64,000 bases of DNA from Pictodentalium vernedei (Eukaryota; Mollusca; Scaphopoda; Dentaliida; Dentaliidae). How positions within the stretch are numbered: the first letter of the stretch is position 1; each line of letters opens with the position of its first letter. Positions 1 to 11,812 of the stretch are shown here, in pieces. The translations under genes were made by a program, and so were the position numbers. The notes beneath the pieces were generated by a model, which ran no database searches, was not told where the DNA came from, and worked only from the letters and a program-made list of their open reading frames with translations. Where the stretch lies: positions 368,913,704 to 368,977,703 of the forward strand of contig CM062297.1 of the NCBI GenBank assembly GCA_031216915.1, written 5' to 3'.

Positions 1-39
1 TTAGAATAGCCCACCCTGACTTTTAGTCAGGTGACCTAA
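1..39 (+). mobile_element. 3' end of a P1-type repeat (truncated by window edge)
   Basis: The window opens with the hairpin CTGAC-TTTTA-GTCAG followed by GTGACCTAA. This is the 3' terminus seen on the other P1 repeats, for example at 57.63 kb (TTGAC-TTTCA-GTCAG then GTGAGCTAA) and 16.54 kb. The body lies outside the window. Assignment rests on this short end only. Confidence 0.55.
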
Positions 40-353
40 TAAACTGAAATGTCCGGTCTGTATCCCTTTTCAAACATGGAAGATGCGTTGTCAACAAAGT
101 TAAATAAAACATTTACTTTCAGACCTAAACATGCGCACTGTTGATTTTAAGTTCTCCTGAACCCAAGCTTTGCGAAGTATCTGCATACATTACCATCTGA
201 TATAATTAACCTGTCTTCGCCTAGCCAATAAGAGTCTTAAGAGGAGTCACTCGTTGAGTAATTACTCTATGGCTTATCTGCTGGATAAGATTCGAGCCAA
301 TCGAGCAATACTTGCCCCTGCTCGAATCGATTGGCTCGAAACTTATCCAGAAA
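40..353. repeat. flank of DIRS copy A with an inverted repeat at 281-350
   Basis: No gene is visible. The arm starting CTGGATAAG at 281-306 is complementary, with about one mismatch and a short bulge, to the arm ending CTTATCCAG at 321-350. They form a stem of about 25 bp with a loop of about 14 nt, ending directly at the DIRS insertion point. The motif GAGGAGTCACTC at 241-252 recurs in inverted orientation near 11571-11582, just beyond P3. Confidence 0.7.
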
Positions 354-575
354 GTTAAAAAATTTATAGTAATTTATATATTTTTTATACTTACCAATGA
401 CCCAGACTTAGCTGGTGCTAACTCCTTAAATTATAGGGCAAACACAAATTTTGCCCCCCTCAATCCCCAAAATTTGCATCAAAAACCGAAATTTCAATGT
501 CCTATATGGTCCTCTATACTTTCTATCCACTGCACATGCACAGTGTCAAGGAACTCTCGAAATTGGCGCAAATGT
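354..575. repeat. left inverted terminal repeat of DIRS A
   Basis: About 190 bp from ACCAATGACCCAGAC onward is complementary to the right end of the element (10511-10704), with scattered mismatches. The outermost ~40 bp (GTTAAAAAATTTATAG and onward) has no partner at the right end but is represented in the ICR. This is the usual DIRS asymmetry. Confidence 0.85.
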
Positions 576-655
576 CATTCTTACAACCAGTGCCTGGTAA
601 GCGTTATGTAATTAGCGGGGAGGTATGAGTTCCCAACTCATGGGAGGGCCATCCC

Positions 656-738
656 AGCCTGGGTCATTGGTAAGTATAAAAAATATATAAATTACTATAA
701 ATTTTTCATCATTTTTATACTGTACCAATGACCCAGAC
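656..738. repeat. internal complementary region (ICR) of DIRS A
   Basis: This is the reverse complement of the left terminus (TGGGTCATTGGTAAG through AATTTTTCATC) followed directly by the reverse complement of the right terminus (ATTTTTATACTGTACC through CCCAGAC). The ICR is the hallmark of DIRS1-like elements and is thought to template joining of the two ends in a circular intermediate. In A the junction reads ATGATG where the actual left end reads GTT, so this copy has decayed since insertion. Confidence 0.85.
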
Positions 739-1192
739 TTAGCTAAATAGAAAAAATACTGGAGGGCCTAGGACATAAATGAAATTCCAATAGACTCAAT
801 TACATGAAAACAGAATTATCCCCTCAAGGAGAAGAGGAGTACAGATTTTACATGTATCTTTCTTGTTTGTATCAAAAAAGAAAGACACAATACCATCCGT
901 AATTGAGCACAATAATCATCAATGATCTCTATTAACATCCAGTATAATCCCTTATACTAATCTTATTAAAGGAAAGCCAATAATTAAAGATAGTCCAGAT
1001 AATGAGATTCTTTATACTCATTAAAAAGTGTTCGAGGATTGTATATTAGCTCTCGTATGATCTGTGACATATACAAATGTTTCACACCGAGCTACACTTT
1101 TTTTTTTTATATGAATTAGCTTTACACTTTAAAACCATCTCGGCACCGACTCGGAATTTCTGATTCTAGAGGAGGTATTCCCTTGCTTTTCA

Positions 1193-2191
1193 CTATAAAG
1201 CCGGTGATATAAGGGAACACCATCTCCCCCCCCCCCCCACCTTCCCTAGCCCTGGGTCAAATACCCCAGAGCGAAGAGGGCAGCAGGACAGATATGCTGC
1301 CAGAACAGATACTTCATGCGCCAAAATCATAAGCACAGACTGCTGAGTTGAAGATAATTTTTCATAAGCAGTACGGATAGTTAATTGAATCCACCTTGCA
1401 ATAGAATGGACCGTAATGTCCCTACTATTAGGCAGCAGAAACAGAAAGAGACATTTACGTCCCATTCTGATACACTCAGATCTACGTTTGTAAAAAAACG
1501 TATAGCTCTAAAAGGACAGATTAAAGGCCTATGCCTGTCTGAAGACGGAAGAGCCGTAATAACAATAGGTTCCGGATACTTATAGGAACCTGATTTTAGC
1601 CAAAAATCCAACCTTAGTAATCAAGGTAATAGAATTACCTACACTACGATAGTGAGAATCAACAGATAGTACCTGAAACTCAGTAACTCTTCTAGCTGAA
1701 CAGAAGGCTAAGAGAAAGCTGTCTTATAACATAACAATTTGAAGTCCACTGTATCAAGAGGCTCAAATGGTGCTTCTTTAAGCTTTAGAAGAACCCAAAC
1801 TAAATTCCACTTAGGAATTAATCTAAGGGTTCTAAGTCTATTTATCGAAAAGTTTTACGTAACTTAGATAAAGAGACATTAGATCCAATCTGTAAACTAT
1901 CATGATGTGCATAGGTATCAACAGAATGATCCCTACCTCACCGTGAGAAAACCTTCCACTTAGCAGCATAATTAGTGAAGAGGAGGTCCTCCTACAGTTA
2001 GAAATTGCGTCCACTGCTCGTTCTGTAAATTGCTTGCCGTGCAAGAAGGACCGCACAGCGGAAGTACGAGAAGGTTGAGACCTATCGGGTTGTGATGCAG
2101 TGTGCACGATTTCCCCTGCGAAAGAAGATCCTCCCGTGGAGGAAGCTTCCGCGACATGTCTCACAGCAGACACCTGAGTAGATTTATCCAT
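1193..2191 (-). pseudogene. tyrosine recombinase (YR) of DIRS A, broken
   Basis: Translation from 2191 begins MDKSTQVSAV and continues into the SAM-like core-binding region. The C-terminal part near 1465-1250 shows a recombinase-like helix and the motif AHEV. AHEV corresponds to the family H-x-x-R box with the final Arg lost. A possible catalytic-tyrosine context, FALGYL, falls at about 1258-1275 in another frame. In DIRS elements the YR inserts the circular DNA by site-specific recombination. Several frameshifts and stops make it inactive. The domain call is firm in copy C; here it rests partly on homology to C. The tyrosine placement is tentative. Confidence 0.65.
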
Positions 2192-2990
2192 GGTCTCTGG
2201 GGTGACAGAGACGCTACCAACAGAATTTGCAGTGAGACTGCTTTATCTTGAGCAATAACTGCTGAATCAATGGCGCTGGAGGATACATGTATCCTATCAT
2301 TCCGTCCCAAGAGACCGAGAGAGCGTCTACTGCAAATGCTCGAGGATCTGGACACGGCAACACACACTTCTGCAACTGATAGTTGAGATTCGTCAAAAAG
2401 AAGTCTACCGTTGGACGATCCCATTGGTAGCAAATCTGATTGAAAACTCGTTGTTGTGAGTTCATTCTGACGACAACATACAACCTATCCAAGAAAGGGA
2501 GTCCGCTAGAATGTTCAGACGACCCGGAATATGACGGATCGATAGAATAACTTGATGTTCTAGGACAAACAGAAGGATCGTTTCCGTTAAATTGAATAAT
2601 GGAATGGAATGAGTGCCTCCCTGGTTCCGAACATACGCTACTACTGTCGAATGTCGGACAGAATTCGAACATGCGTATTCTGAAGAATGTTCATTCATTG
2701 AAGTAGCGCAAGCCAAACTGACATCATATCTTGATGTTTATGTACTTGTTAGGAACTGCGGATCCTAAAGACCCTGGCACCCTGAATGTGTTGGGCTCAG
2801 AGTTGTGCCCCAACCTGTTTGACTCGCATCCGACATTATCGTTAAACTCGGATCCGGCAGTTGCAGTGATACTCCTTGAGTTAACCATTGAATATCTACA
2901 AAAGTCTGAATCTCTTGTTTCACTTGATTTGTCAAGACGATGTTCGATTCGACCGAATGAGACTTCACACTCCAATTCTGAGATAAAATA
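2192..2990 (-). pseudogene. RNase H and RH-YR linker of DIRS A, broken
   Basis: The frame near 2968-2765 carries SDASQTGWG, the first RNase H aspartate motif. Downstream come YVRNQGGTHS and HIPGRLNILADSLS, which holds the last acidic residue. The frame 2672-2214 encodes the linker, with PDPRAFAVDALS and YPPAPLIQQ. This linker lies where DIRS1/PAT elements carry a Dam-like methyltransferase domain; whether it is one is unproven. RNase H removes template RNA during reverse transcription. The region is split over at least three frames. Confidence 0.7.
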
Positions 2991-3420
2991 TCTGTGGAGT
3001 GGACAAATGCGTATCCGCTCCATCGGAATAATATTCGCAGTGGGTCCGCACAAACCTGTCAGTCTCATGAATTCTCTCGCTATTACTACATCTGAGTGAA
3101 GGCAAAAACGAGCGTAACAACTGACTATTATCGCTCTGGTTAACGGCAGACGAATAAGATTGTTGTTCGCCTCTAAGCTCATTCCCATGTGGGTGAATGA
3201 TTAGGACGGCGGTAGATCAGACTTCTTTTCGTTTACTAAGAAACCGAGACGTCGGAGCAATTGAAGCAGACTCGGAACATCGATCTGAAGCGTTAACTTG
3301 CTGCCGTAACCCTGAAGAATGTCGTCCAAGTTCTTCTTTTGGTAAGTTGATCTGTGTAAGATAATGCGTCTAAATTCTATTAGACGATATTGTCGTCTCC
3401 AGTATACAGGAGTAAATAGA
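2990..3420 (-). pseudogene. reverse transcriptase palm/thumb fragment of DIRS A
   Basis: The minus frame reads NLDDILQGYGSKL, then LLRRLGFLVNEKKS, then FCLHSDVVIAREFMRLTGLC. This matches the RT palm and thumb of copy C. The catalytic YLDD is NLDD here (3321-3332), so the tyrosine is lost. The N-terminal half of RT is absent: the sequence jumps at about 3420 into gag. Not functional. Confidence 0.75.
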
Positions 3421-5899
3421 CATGGACGCCGGCAAAGACAATTCCAGGTCTTTAGCCTAGTCGTCCAAACACCTAGTCCTGCCGTTTCAAAATTATGTCT
3501 TGCATTAATGAAAGGCAGCTGAATAGCGCTAGGTGATAAGAAACCTAATTTGCCAGTCTTAGAGGCTAGCTTGAATATAGCGTCATTCAAAAGTTCAAAT
3601 GTCCACAACATTTCTGCACTGGGTCGGAAACTCAGGGACGGTGTCCCTAATCCGGTCGAAAAAATCTGTGTCCAGTGACGCTTTCAGTTTCTTATCAGGT
3701 AATGCAGCATTTTTGTCCAGAGAAACAACTTCTAAAAGGTGATGCCGGATAAAATCTATGGCCATCTTAAGTTGTTCGGAAAGGGAAAATTCCAGCTGTG
3801 CTGATTCCCTTTTACCATCCTTGGCTAGCGGATGGCGTGACCTGGTCGACGTTGATTCCCTGGTCGGCAAAGCAGGCTGGATATCTGTGGTCACATAGCC
3901 AAGGTGCGGTCGTAAGTGCTGACGTGAGGATAAGGAAGCCAATAGACGAACCACGTCAGACTGTCTATGCGACGGAGCGTCCCAAGCACGAACGAACATA
4001 TATACAACATCGCGGACCAGATGTCGTTGTAAGAAAGAGAGGGCCTCTCTCGCTCATGGTCTGGACAGACCTGAACGAGCTAGCTAACGGACTGACAGGC
4101 TTCCTCTGTACAATCCTCGGATCCGACGTCGCTGGGTGTGCATGTTCAATGTTTATAGTGCTCGCATCACCCAAACTGCTTCCCTGGACCACAACGGACG
4201 AACCCAGCTGCCGAGCCATTCGATGAATGGTCACTACACCGGGCGAGCTAGATGACAACAACGCCGTCGATACTAGGGACCTCTTGGGGAATTGTTGTAT
4301 CTCCATGAGCACTTTAGCCGCTAGCTCTTCGTTAGACTGCAATGTTACATTGTCGTATCCAACGTCGTGGCTAGAATAGACATTGATGACGGCAAAGACA
4401 ATTCTAGATCTCCAGCCTAGTCGTCCAGGTGCAGAAGAACTCTCGGAATGCCATGCCCTGCCGTTTCAAATTTATTCCTTGAATTGATGAAAGGCAGCTG
4501 TACAGCATTGGCCGATAAGAAACCGGACTTGCCCATCTTGGAGGCAAGTCTGAATATAGCGTCATTCAAAAGATCAAATGTCTGAGACATTTCTGGACTG
4601 GGCGGAAACTCAGGGAAGGTGTCCCTAATTCAGCCGAAAAAGTATGTGTCCTGCAACGCTATCAGTCTCTTATCCGGCACCGCAGCCTTTTGGTCTGGAG
4701 AAACAACATCAGGAAGGCATTGCCCTGATGAAATCTACGGCTACCTTATGTTGCTCCGAAAGAGAAAATTCCAACTCCTCTGAATCCCTTTCTCCATCCG
4801 GCTGGACTACTTGATAATCTCGGTCATCCCTTGCTGACTCTGCAGCGGAATGAACCGACCCAGCTTCCTCAGACAATTCATGATCGGAAAAGGTTTCTGA
4901 CGGCTGCTGGGATGCTGCGATAAGATGAGCTATCTGCGATAGCAAGTCCGTTACGGAAGCCTGTGGAGCCGCGGTCTTACATGATTTAGCCACTGGAAGC
5001 TCCTGGGACATTGAATCTCGCATACTTCTTTTATGCGCAAGTCCCGATTGTAAAGGCCTCGTATCCTTGGCTACCGGATGGCATGACCTGGTCGATGTGG
5101 AATCCCTGGTCGGCGAAGCTGGCTGGATATCAGCGGTCACGTAGCCAAGGTGTGGTCATGTGTGTTGCCGTGAGGATGAGGAAGCCAATACACTAGTCGC
5201 TGCGGACTGTCTATGTAACAGAGTATCCCGAGAAGATGGAGTGGACGTATGCTCCGACTGATTAGCATCACATAAAACAACATCGCAGCCCAGATGTTGT
5301 TGCAAGAGAGAGGGGGGGTCTCTCTTGCTCGCGGTCCGGGTGGACCAGGATGAGCTACTTACCTGACTGACAGGCTTCCTCCCTATTATTCTCAGATCTG
5401 TCGTTGCTGGGTGTGCACGTTCCATGTTTATAGTGCTCGCATCACCCAAACTGCTTCCCTGGACCGCAACGGATGAACCCGGCTGCCGAGCCATTCAATG
5501 AATGGTTGTTACACCAGGCGAGCTGGCAGACAACAACGCCGTCGATCCTACTAGGGACCTCTTAGGCAATTGTTGTATCTGCATGAGCACTTTTGCCGCT
5601 AGCTCTTCGTTAGAATGCAACAACGGAGGCACACTTGTTGAAGACATCACGGAAACATCACCCCGTTCTTGTTCCTCTGAAAAAGAGACTGATAGACTAG
5701 AGTGACCTCGCGGAGAGCACACCGGCATGGACCCCTCACCGCTAACAACATACCATGACACATGTCTCCAACGTTTGTCACTCCAGTTGGCACACACTGA
5801 GCAAGAATTAGTACGAGTACATAGACTACAACAGACACAATAAACATGAGAATCAGAGGAAGATTTCCTCGCATTACAATCTGAACAATATTCTTTCAT
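3421..5899 (-). pseudogene. Gag of DIRS A, broken and internally duplicated
   Basis: Translation from 5899 starts MKEYCSDCNARK. The N-terminus has a cysteine/histidine array C5-x2-C8-x9-H18-x2-C21-x2-C24-x2-C27-x5-C33-x2-C36-x2-W, which looks like a metal-binding knuckle. A Ser-rich middle and a helical region follow in shifted frames. The segment at 3417-4375 is a diverged second copy of 4376-5600: both start near GGCAAAGACAATTC, and both repeat the run near ACCTGGTCGA. So part of gag is in tandem. Gag presumably packages the element RNA. Nucleic-acid binding is inferred from the cysteine array. Confidence 0.65.
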
Positions 5900-6135
5900 A
5901 GTGAAAAAATATAAACAGTAGTAGTACTCGCACTAACCCTTGAAACAAAGATACATAATATAATATAATCCATTATAACATTTCGAAAAAATAATTTAAA
6001 AAAAAACAAAACTTTTTTTGAAAAATTTTCAGAAGAGTCCAAGTTTCCAGAAGAGCCCAAGTTCCCAATGGAAACAATGAGCCCAAATGGATCCCAAAAA
6101 AGCCTAAGTGTGGACAAAAATTTTAAAACATTATT
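5900..6135. other. 5' leader of DIRS A up to the P2 insertion
   Basis: This AT-rich leader upstream of gag is shared with copy C at about 37140-37350. It includes repeated GCCCAAGTT-like short motifs. No independent gene is seen. Confidence 0.6.
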
Positions 6136-9100
6136 AATGAAAGTGTCAATGACACTGTAGCTCAACTTGTCAAGACAAAGACATGTACATGTATAGTATG
6201 TGACACAGCAATGACAAACATCTAGGTTATGACCTGATAACAAAGGTACATATAAAGTATTGTAACGGTCTGTACATAAATACTGACCGTTGCCTGTAAC
6301 AAATGTATAGGTAAAGTATTGTAAAGGTGGGTGACAGTCAGATGCTAAACTAGAAAAGAAATCTTTGAGTCCCAGAGTGGGTCTGACTGAACCCCAAAAT
6401 CTTTGTTCTCATAGTACAATGATAACAAAGGCACCCCAAAACACACTCGTTCCTGTCCCAAGGTGAAAACAAAGGTACCCAAGAAGTTTTGTGAAGATCA
6501 GTTCATAAATACGAGCTGTATAGAAGTTGTGACAAACAAGAGGCCCCACGGGGCTTGAAGCGCTCATCTTGTACAGAACACAATTTAAACAGAGTCCAAG
6601 AATGAGTCTACATTAAGCAAGCCATCTCCATAGGCTACACTGTCAATCCTTGAGTCCCTCAGGAGTGACAAAAATAATCTGGGCATCATGCCTTTTCTTC
6701 AGTTGATCATAAGTAAAATGTAGAGCTCCCCTATGAAGCCCCTTGATATAACCTATGTGGATTAATCTTAGTACCTCTAGAGGGTACTGAATACAAAATT
6801 TTTAATTCTTCAGCAAAATGGCCAATTCCGGCTCCCATAGAGAGCCCAAATATTAACCCAGGCTCTTGATTTGAATACAGTTAAATCTGACTTCCCTAGA
6901 GATGTTGTGTACCGAATATGAAAGCATTCTGACTGTTGGATCTGAAGAAGAGAAATTGTAAAGAAATTTCTTCGAACTGCACTAAGTTCAAATTTGGGCT
7001 ACCATAGAGAGCCCAAATATTGACCTATGGATCCGAATTGAACAAACTTGAATCTGACCCCCCTAGAGATGTTGTGTACCAAATGTGAAAGTATTCTGAC
7101 AAGTGAATCTGAAGAAGAAGATTTTTGAAGAAATTCCCTCATATTGTACTAAGTTAAATTTCATGTTCCCATATGGAGCCCAAATATTAACCTAGGCACT
7201 CGAATTGAACAACCTGGAATCTGACCCCCTTAGAGATGTTGTATACCAAATATAAAAGCATTCCGACTGGTGGATTTGAAGAAGAAGATTTTTAAAGAAA
7301 TTTTCTCATATTGCACTAAGTAAAAATTTGGGCTACCATAGTGAGCCCAAATATATACCTAGGGATCTGATTTGAACAAACTTGAATCTGACCCCCCATA
7401 GAGATGTTGCATACCAAATATCAAAGCATTCTGACTGATGGATCTGAAGAAGAAGATTTTTTTAAATTACCTTCCATATTGAACAAAGACAAAATTTGGG
7501 CTTCCATAGGAAGCCCAAATATTAACCTAGGGACTTGGTTTGAACAATCTAGAATCTGACCCTCATAACAATGATGTATACCAAATATTAAAAGATTCTG
7601 ACTGGTGGTTCTGAAGAAAAAGATTTTTAAAGAATATTCCCCATATTACCCTATGTTAAAACTTCGGGCTCCTGTAGAGAGCCCAAATATGAACCAATGA
7701 GCTTTATTTCAACAAACTTTTATCTGACCCCCCTATGAATGCTGTATACCAAATATCAAAAGATTCTGATGATTGGTTCTGGAGAAAAGATTTTTTAAAA
7801 TTTTTGCAAATATGCTGACTCAGCATTTTTTCGATGCCCATTACAGAACACCCTAACATAACCGATGACAATTTTTTTTTACCATTCAATTCTACTGGTC
7901 ATAAGGATACTTCATACCAAATAAAAGCTCTCTGTTCCGTGGGGTTTGGGAAATATGGGCGTTTGAAAATATTTCTATTTTTAGCTCCCAGGGTTCCCAT
8001 GGGGATGCGGGAATTTTTTTTTTTGCATGGGTCAAGTACTTATGACCCAATACTATCACAAACCAAATTTGGTTCATACCGGACCATCGGTTCAGAAAAT
8101 AGAAATTTTGGGCAGGGCCAAAAATCTTACCCCTCCTATTACAAAGCCAAATATTACTTCACGAACTTCGTTTGAACAAACTTGATTCTACACCTCATAT
8201 GGAAGCTCCATAGCAAATATCAAGTCACTGTACACACTGGTTCTTGAGAAGAAGATTTTTAAAATATTTGGGAGCATTTTCCCCCACTCCCTCCCTATGG
8301 GGCTGGGCATGCTGAGTTGAACAAAAATGAAATGCCCCTTTGGGACCATCACTCACACAAACTTTCACTTGAATTGGCCCAGAGAAGGAGGAGAAGACCA
8401 AAACTGATTGGACCTAATTTCGGTACAAAATGGCCACTGGCAGCCATCTTGAATTTTGGACCGCACCCAGAAACACTCATTCTCGTCCCAAGGTGATAAC
8501 AAAGGTACCCAAGAAGTTTTGTGAAGATCGGTTCATAAATACAGCCTCTACCCTGAGCCATATTGATATGTGTGCTTACATTGTGTAAGTAGCACTGAAT
8601 AAATCAAAGTTCATCTAATTTGCATAATTTCTGCACGAAAAAAAACCCCTTAGAATATGTGATGTATTCCATGTTACTAAACATTCATACAAAAATTTAT
8701 TCAACTCAGAACTTTCATACAGAAGTTCTGTACAAAAGACTGATTGCACTAATTTTGGTACAAAATGGCTGCTGGTGGCTATCTTGAATTTCGGACCACA
8801 CCCAAAAACATTCGCTCTCATTCCAGGGTGATAACAAAGGTACCCAAGAAGTTTCGTAAAGATTGGTTCATAAATATGGCCTCTAGTCTGAGCCATATAG
8901 AAGTTGTGTACACAAAACTGATTAGACCTAATTTCGGTACAAAATGGCCACTGGCAGCCATCTTGAATTTTAGACCGCACCCAGAAACACTCGTTCTCGT
9001 CCCAAGGTGATAACAAAGGTACCCAAGACATTTCGTGAAGATCAGTTCATAAATACAGACTCTAGCCCAAGCCGTATTGACATGTGTACTTACTGTGTGT

Positions 9101-9834
9101 AAGTCGCACTGAAAAAATCAAAGTTCATCTAATTTGCATAATTTCTGCACGAGAAAAAACCCTGTATTATATGTGATGTATCCCATGGTACTAAACATTC
9201 ACACAAAAAATTATTCAAATCAGTGCTTTCATATGGAAGTTCTGTGCAAAAATCTGATTGCACCCAATTTTGTACAAAATGGCTGCCATCGGCCATCTTG
9301 AATTTCGGACAGGACCCAAAAATACTCGTTCTCGTCCCACGGTGATACCAAAGGTACCCAAGAAGTTTCGTAAAGATCGGTTCTTAAATACGGCCTCTAG
9401 CCCAAGCCGTATTGGCATTTGCACTTACAGTGCTGAAAGTAACACCAAAAAACATCAAAATTAGTCTAATTTGTACAATTTATGCACGAGAAAAAAAACC
9501 TGTATTATATGTGATGTATACCATGGTACTAAACATTCATACAAAAAATTATTCAAATCAGAGCTTTCATATGGAAGTTCTGTACAAAAAAACAGATTTC
9601 TGCATCGTCGGTACAAAATGGTGGCTGGCAGCCATCTTGAATTTCGGACCGCACCCAAGAACACTCGTTCTCGTCCCACGGTCATAACAAAGGTACCCAA
9701 GAAGTTTCGTAAAGATTGGTTCATAAATACGGCCTCTAGCCCGAGCCGTATCCAATTGTTGACGTACGGACAGACGGACAGACAGATGACGGGCCATGAC
9801 AAAAGCTCAAATTTGGCTTTGCCAAAGTTGAGCT
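6136..9834 (+). mobile_element. P2 repeat, copy a: Helitron-like non-autonomous element in DIRS A
   Basis: It starts AATGAAAGTGTCAATGACAC, whose GTGTCA-A-TGACAC is a palindrome, then GTAGCTCAACTT. It ends with the hairpin TTTGGC-TTT-GCCAAA then GTTGAGCT, so GCTCAACTT and AAGTTGAGC are inverted at the two ends. Copy C of the DIRS element supplies the empty site (about 37350): insertion was between T and A in a T5|A5 run with no target duplication. The body holds ~335-bp tandem units, each with an AATACGGC...GCCGTATT hairpin. It has no transposase. A Helitron/Helentron-associated class is inferred from end structure and lack of duplication. Confidence 0.65.
6536..8394 (+). mobile_element. P1 repeat, copy c, nested in P2a (3' truncated)
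   Basis: It begins ACAAGAGGCCCCACGGGGC like the other P1 copies and contains about six diverged ~167-bp units (near 6833, 7000, 7165, 7333, 7500, 7669). Each unit has a GGCTCC...AGCCC hairpin. The P1 tail follows. Its 3' end stops at GGAGGAGAAGA without the terminal hairpin, and P2a sequence (CCAAAACTGATTGG) resumes. This is a nested insertion, older than P1a and P1b judging by divergence. Confidence 0.7.
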
Positions 9835-10510
9835 AAAAATTAATGTAACACTTACGGACAATATTAATGTATCTGGCTATGAGCAGAACTAAACAGAAGA
9901 CAAGTAATCACTATCAGAAGTAACCGTTGTCAACAAAAGCAAAAGTGTATAAAAAACCAGAAACATGACTCCAGGCACTGTAAACATGGCCCAAAATCAG
10001 TCACCAATTTAAACACTATCCAATGTAAAACAGAGACTTCCAGAGAAGAAACTGCAGTACATCGGATGGTAGATGCAGATCACAATGCCTAAACACCCAA
10101 GGGTGAGGACGTAAACATGGGGAAAAAAACAGAAAAAACATTCTGTTACCAAGCCAAAACTTCCAAGAAATTTTAGTAAAAAAATTTACAAAGATTATGC
10201 CAAAAGCATGGGAGAATAGCAAGGGGGGTATTAAGGAAAGGGAGAGAGAAAACACTGAACAAACAATGGTAAATTCATAGCAAGAATGACAACATCAGGG
10301 CCATGTCTCGAAAATAGGCAACATGAAATAATTTCGTAAAAAAATTATAAATTACAGCCCTGATCATATTCTGTCACTGTTTTATCCTCTCATCCTTCTA
10401 TTTCCTCCTTAGATCCACCATTTCATCCATAATTATGTGTCTGGCATCATTTAAACTGAGATTTACAGCACAACCATCAGTGAGGTGTTACTGATTTTAG
10501 GGCCAAACAA

Positions 10511-10719
10511 AGAATGACATTTGCGCCAATTTCGAGAGCTCCTTGACACTGTGCATGCGCAGTGGATAGAAAGTATGGAGGACCATATTACCATATTGGA
10601 CATTGAAATTTTGGTTTTTGATGCAAATTTTGGGGATTGGGGGGCAAAATTTGTGTTTGGCCCCATAATTTAAAGAGTTAGCACCAGCTAATTCTGGGTT
10701 ATTGGTACAGTATAGAAAT
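10511..10719. repeat. right inverted terminal repeat of DIRS A
   Basis: GAATGACATTTGCGCCAATT through GGTACAGTATAGAAAT is the inverted partner of 380-575. One private change (TATAGAAAT instead of TATAAAAAT) is absent from this copy's ICR, so it arose after insertion. The Gag-proximal leader lies at 9835-10510 and has no other feature. Confidence 0.85.
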
Positions 10720-10745
10720 ATAAGCCCTAGAATAACAAGAATAAT

Positions 10746-11562
10746 AATAACAAGTGCATACCCCCACGTGGTGTACCGCCTAGTGTGGGAATACCTATGA
10801 CTAACAAATATCATTTATGAATATTCTCGTACGGACTGATGGACGGATGAACAGATGGATGGACGCAATCCAGTATTACCCCCCCCCCCCCCCCCCCTTT
10901 CCATTTTCTTCGAAAGTTTTCAACAATTTCCAACAAAGTCAAAAGGTATAGTAAATTGTTTGGTGTTTGGAAGTTTTATGCAATGAGGCAGAAGCCTTTG
11001 TCATAGGCAAACTGCATGCCAGATTTCACTGAAATCCGATAACCCCAATCCAGTATGCCTCCCCCCCCTCCCATTTTCTTCGAAAGTTTTCAACAATTTC
11101 TAAGTCAAAAGGTATGGTAAATTGTTTGGTGTTTGGAAGTTTTATGCAATGAGGCAGAAGCCTTTGTAATAGGCAAACCGCATGCCATATTTCACCAAAA
11201 TCCGATAACCCATACCTGAGATACAGGCTGAACAGACAAATAATGTCTATTTCCTACAATTTCTAAGTCAAAAAAGGGGGATAACTCTAAAAAGGAGAAT
11301 GTGAGAAATATCGTTGAATCCTTTTTTTAAAGGCTATACCATAAGCAGTGTTCATGGCAAATTTCATTGCAATAGAACATTCGATACCCGAGATACAGGC
11401 TGAGACACCTATGACCAACAAATATTATAAAAAATATTAATTTACTAAAGTTTTGAATACTTTCGGACGGACTCACACACGGACGCACAGACGGATGGAC
11501 GGACAGATGCACGGACACATGTAATCTAGTATACCCCCATTTTCTTCGAAAGTGGGGGTATA
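10746..11562. mobile_element. P3: short non-autonomous repeat with hairpin ends
   Basis: The left end has ATACCCCCAC...GTGTGGGAATAC. The right end has a perfect stem TATACCCCCA - 13 nt - TGGGGGTATA (about 11533-11565). The interior contains two ~170-bp tandem units (10876-11046, 11056-11215) sharing TTCTTCGAAAGTTTTCAACAA. Near the right end is a run of GGACGGAC-type repeats like those at the 3' ends of P1 and P2. No coding capacity. The family is not recognised. Confidence 0.5.
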
Positions 11563-11812
11563 ATTACTCGAATGAGTGACTCCTCTTATCCTCAACTGGG
11601 TATTTAACTACCACATTCTGTGGAATCCCTTTCTGACGATCCCTTTTTGGAAAATGTCTGTGGTCAGAGAATCTCCTTTTTGAGGACAAGAGGAAATTCC
11701 TCATTGAGGTATAATCTTTAATCTACCATTCCTTTTATCCTCATCTGGGTATAGAATGGCCAAGTCCCATGGCACCCCATTTCCAGCACCCCTAATTAAC
11801 AAACAAGAGGCC
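11563..11812. other. unassigned spacer between P3 and P1a
   Basis: It contains repeated phrases such as ATTCCT(C/T)TTATCCTCATCTGGGTAT. Similar phrases recur at 16650-16740 beyond P1a, so P1a seems to have inserted into this repeat-like tract. No gene is seen. Confidence 0.4.

Larger units (their letters stand above)
354..10719 (-). mobile_element. DIRS-type retrotransposon, copy A (interrupted by a P2 insertion)
   Basis: The left end begins GTTAAAAAATTT at 354 and the right end finishes GTATAGAAAT at 10719. The two ends carry inverted terminal repeats, and the copy has an ICR at 656-738. Read on the minus strand it holds Gag (5899-3421), part of RT (3420-2990), RNase H and linker (2990-2192) and YR (2191-1193). 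These are all broken by frameshifts, and the 5' half of RT together with the 3' end of gag is deleted relative to copy C. A 3.7-kb P2 repeat (6136-9834) sits between gag and the right terminal repeat, so the element itself is about 6.7 kb. There is no target duplication: flanks AAA and ATAAG abut. Class is certain from YR, ICR and no duplication; it is no longer functional. Confidence 0.88.

Noticed and set aside
312-611. 99-codon frame on +
   Set aside because: It runs across the DIRS A left terminal repeat, which is non-coding and recurs as an inverted copy.
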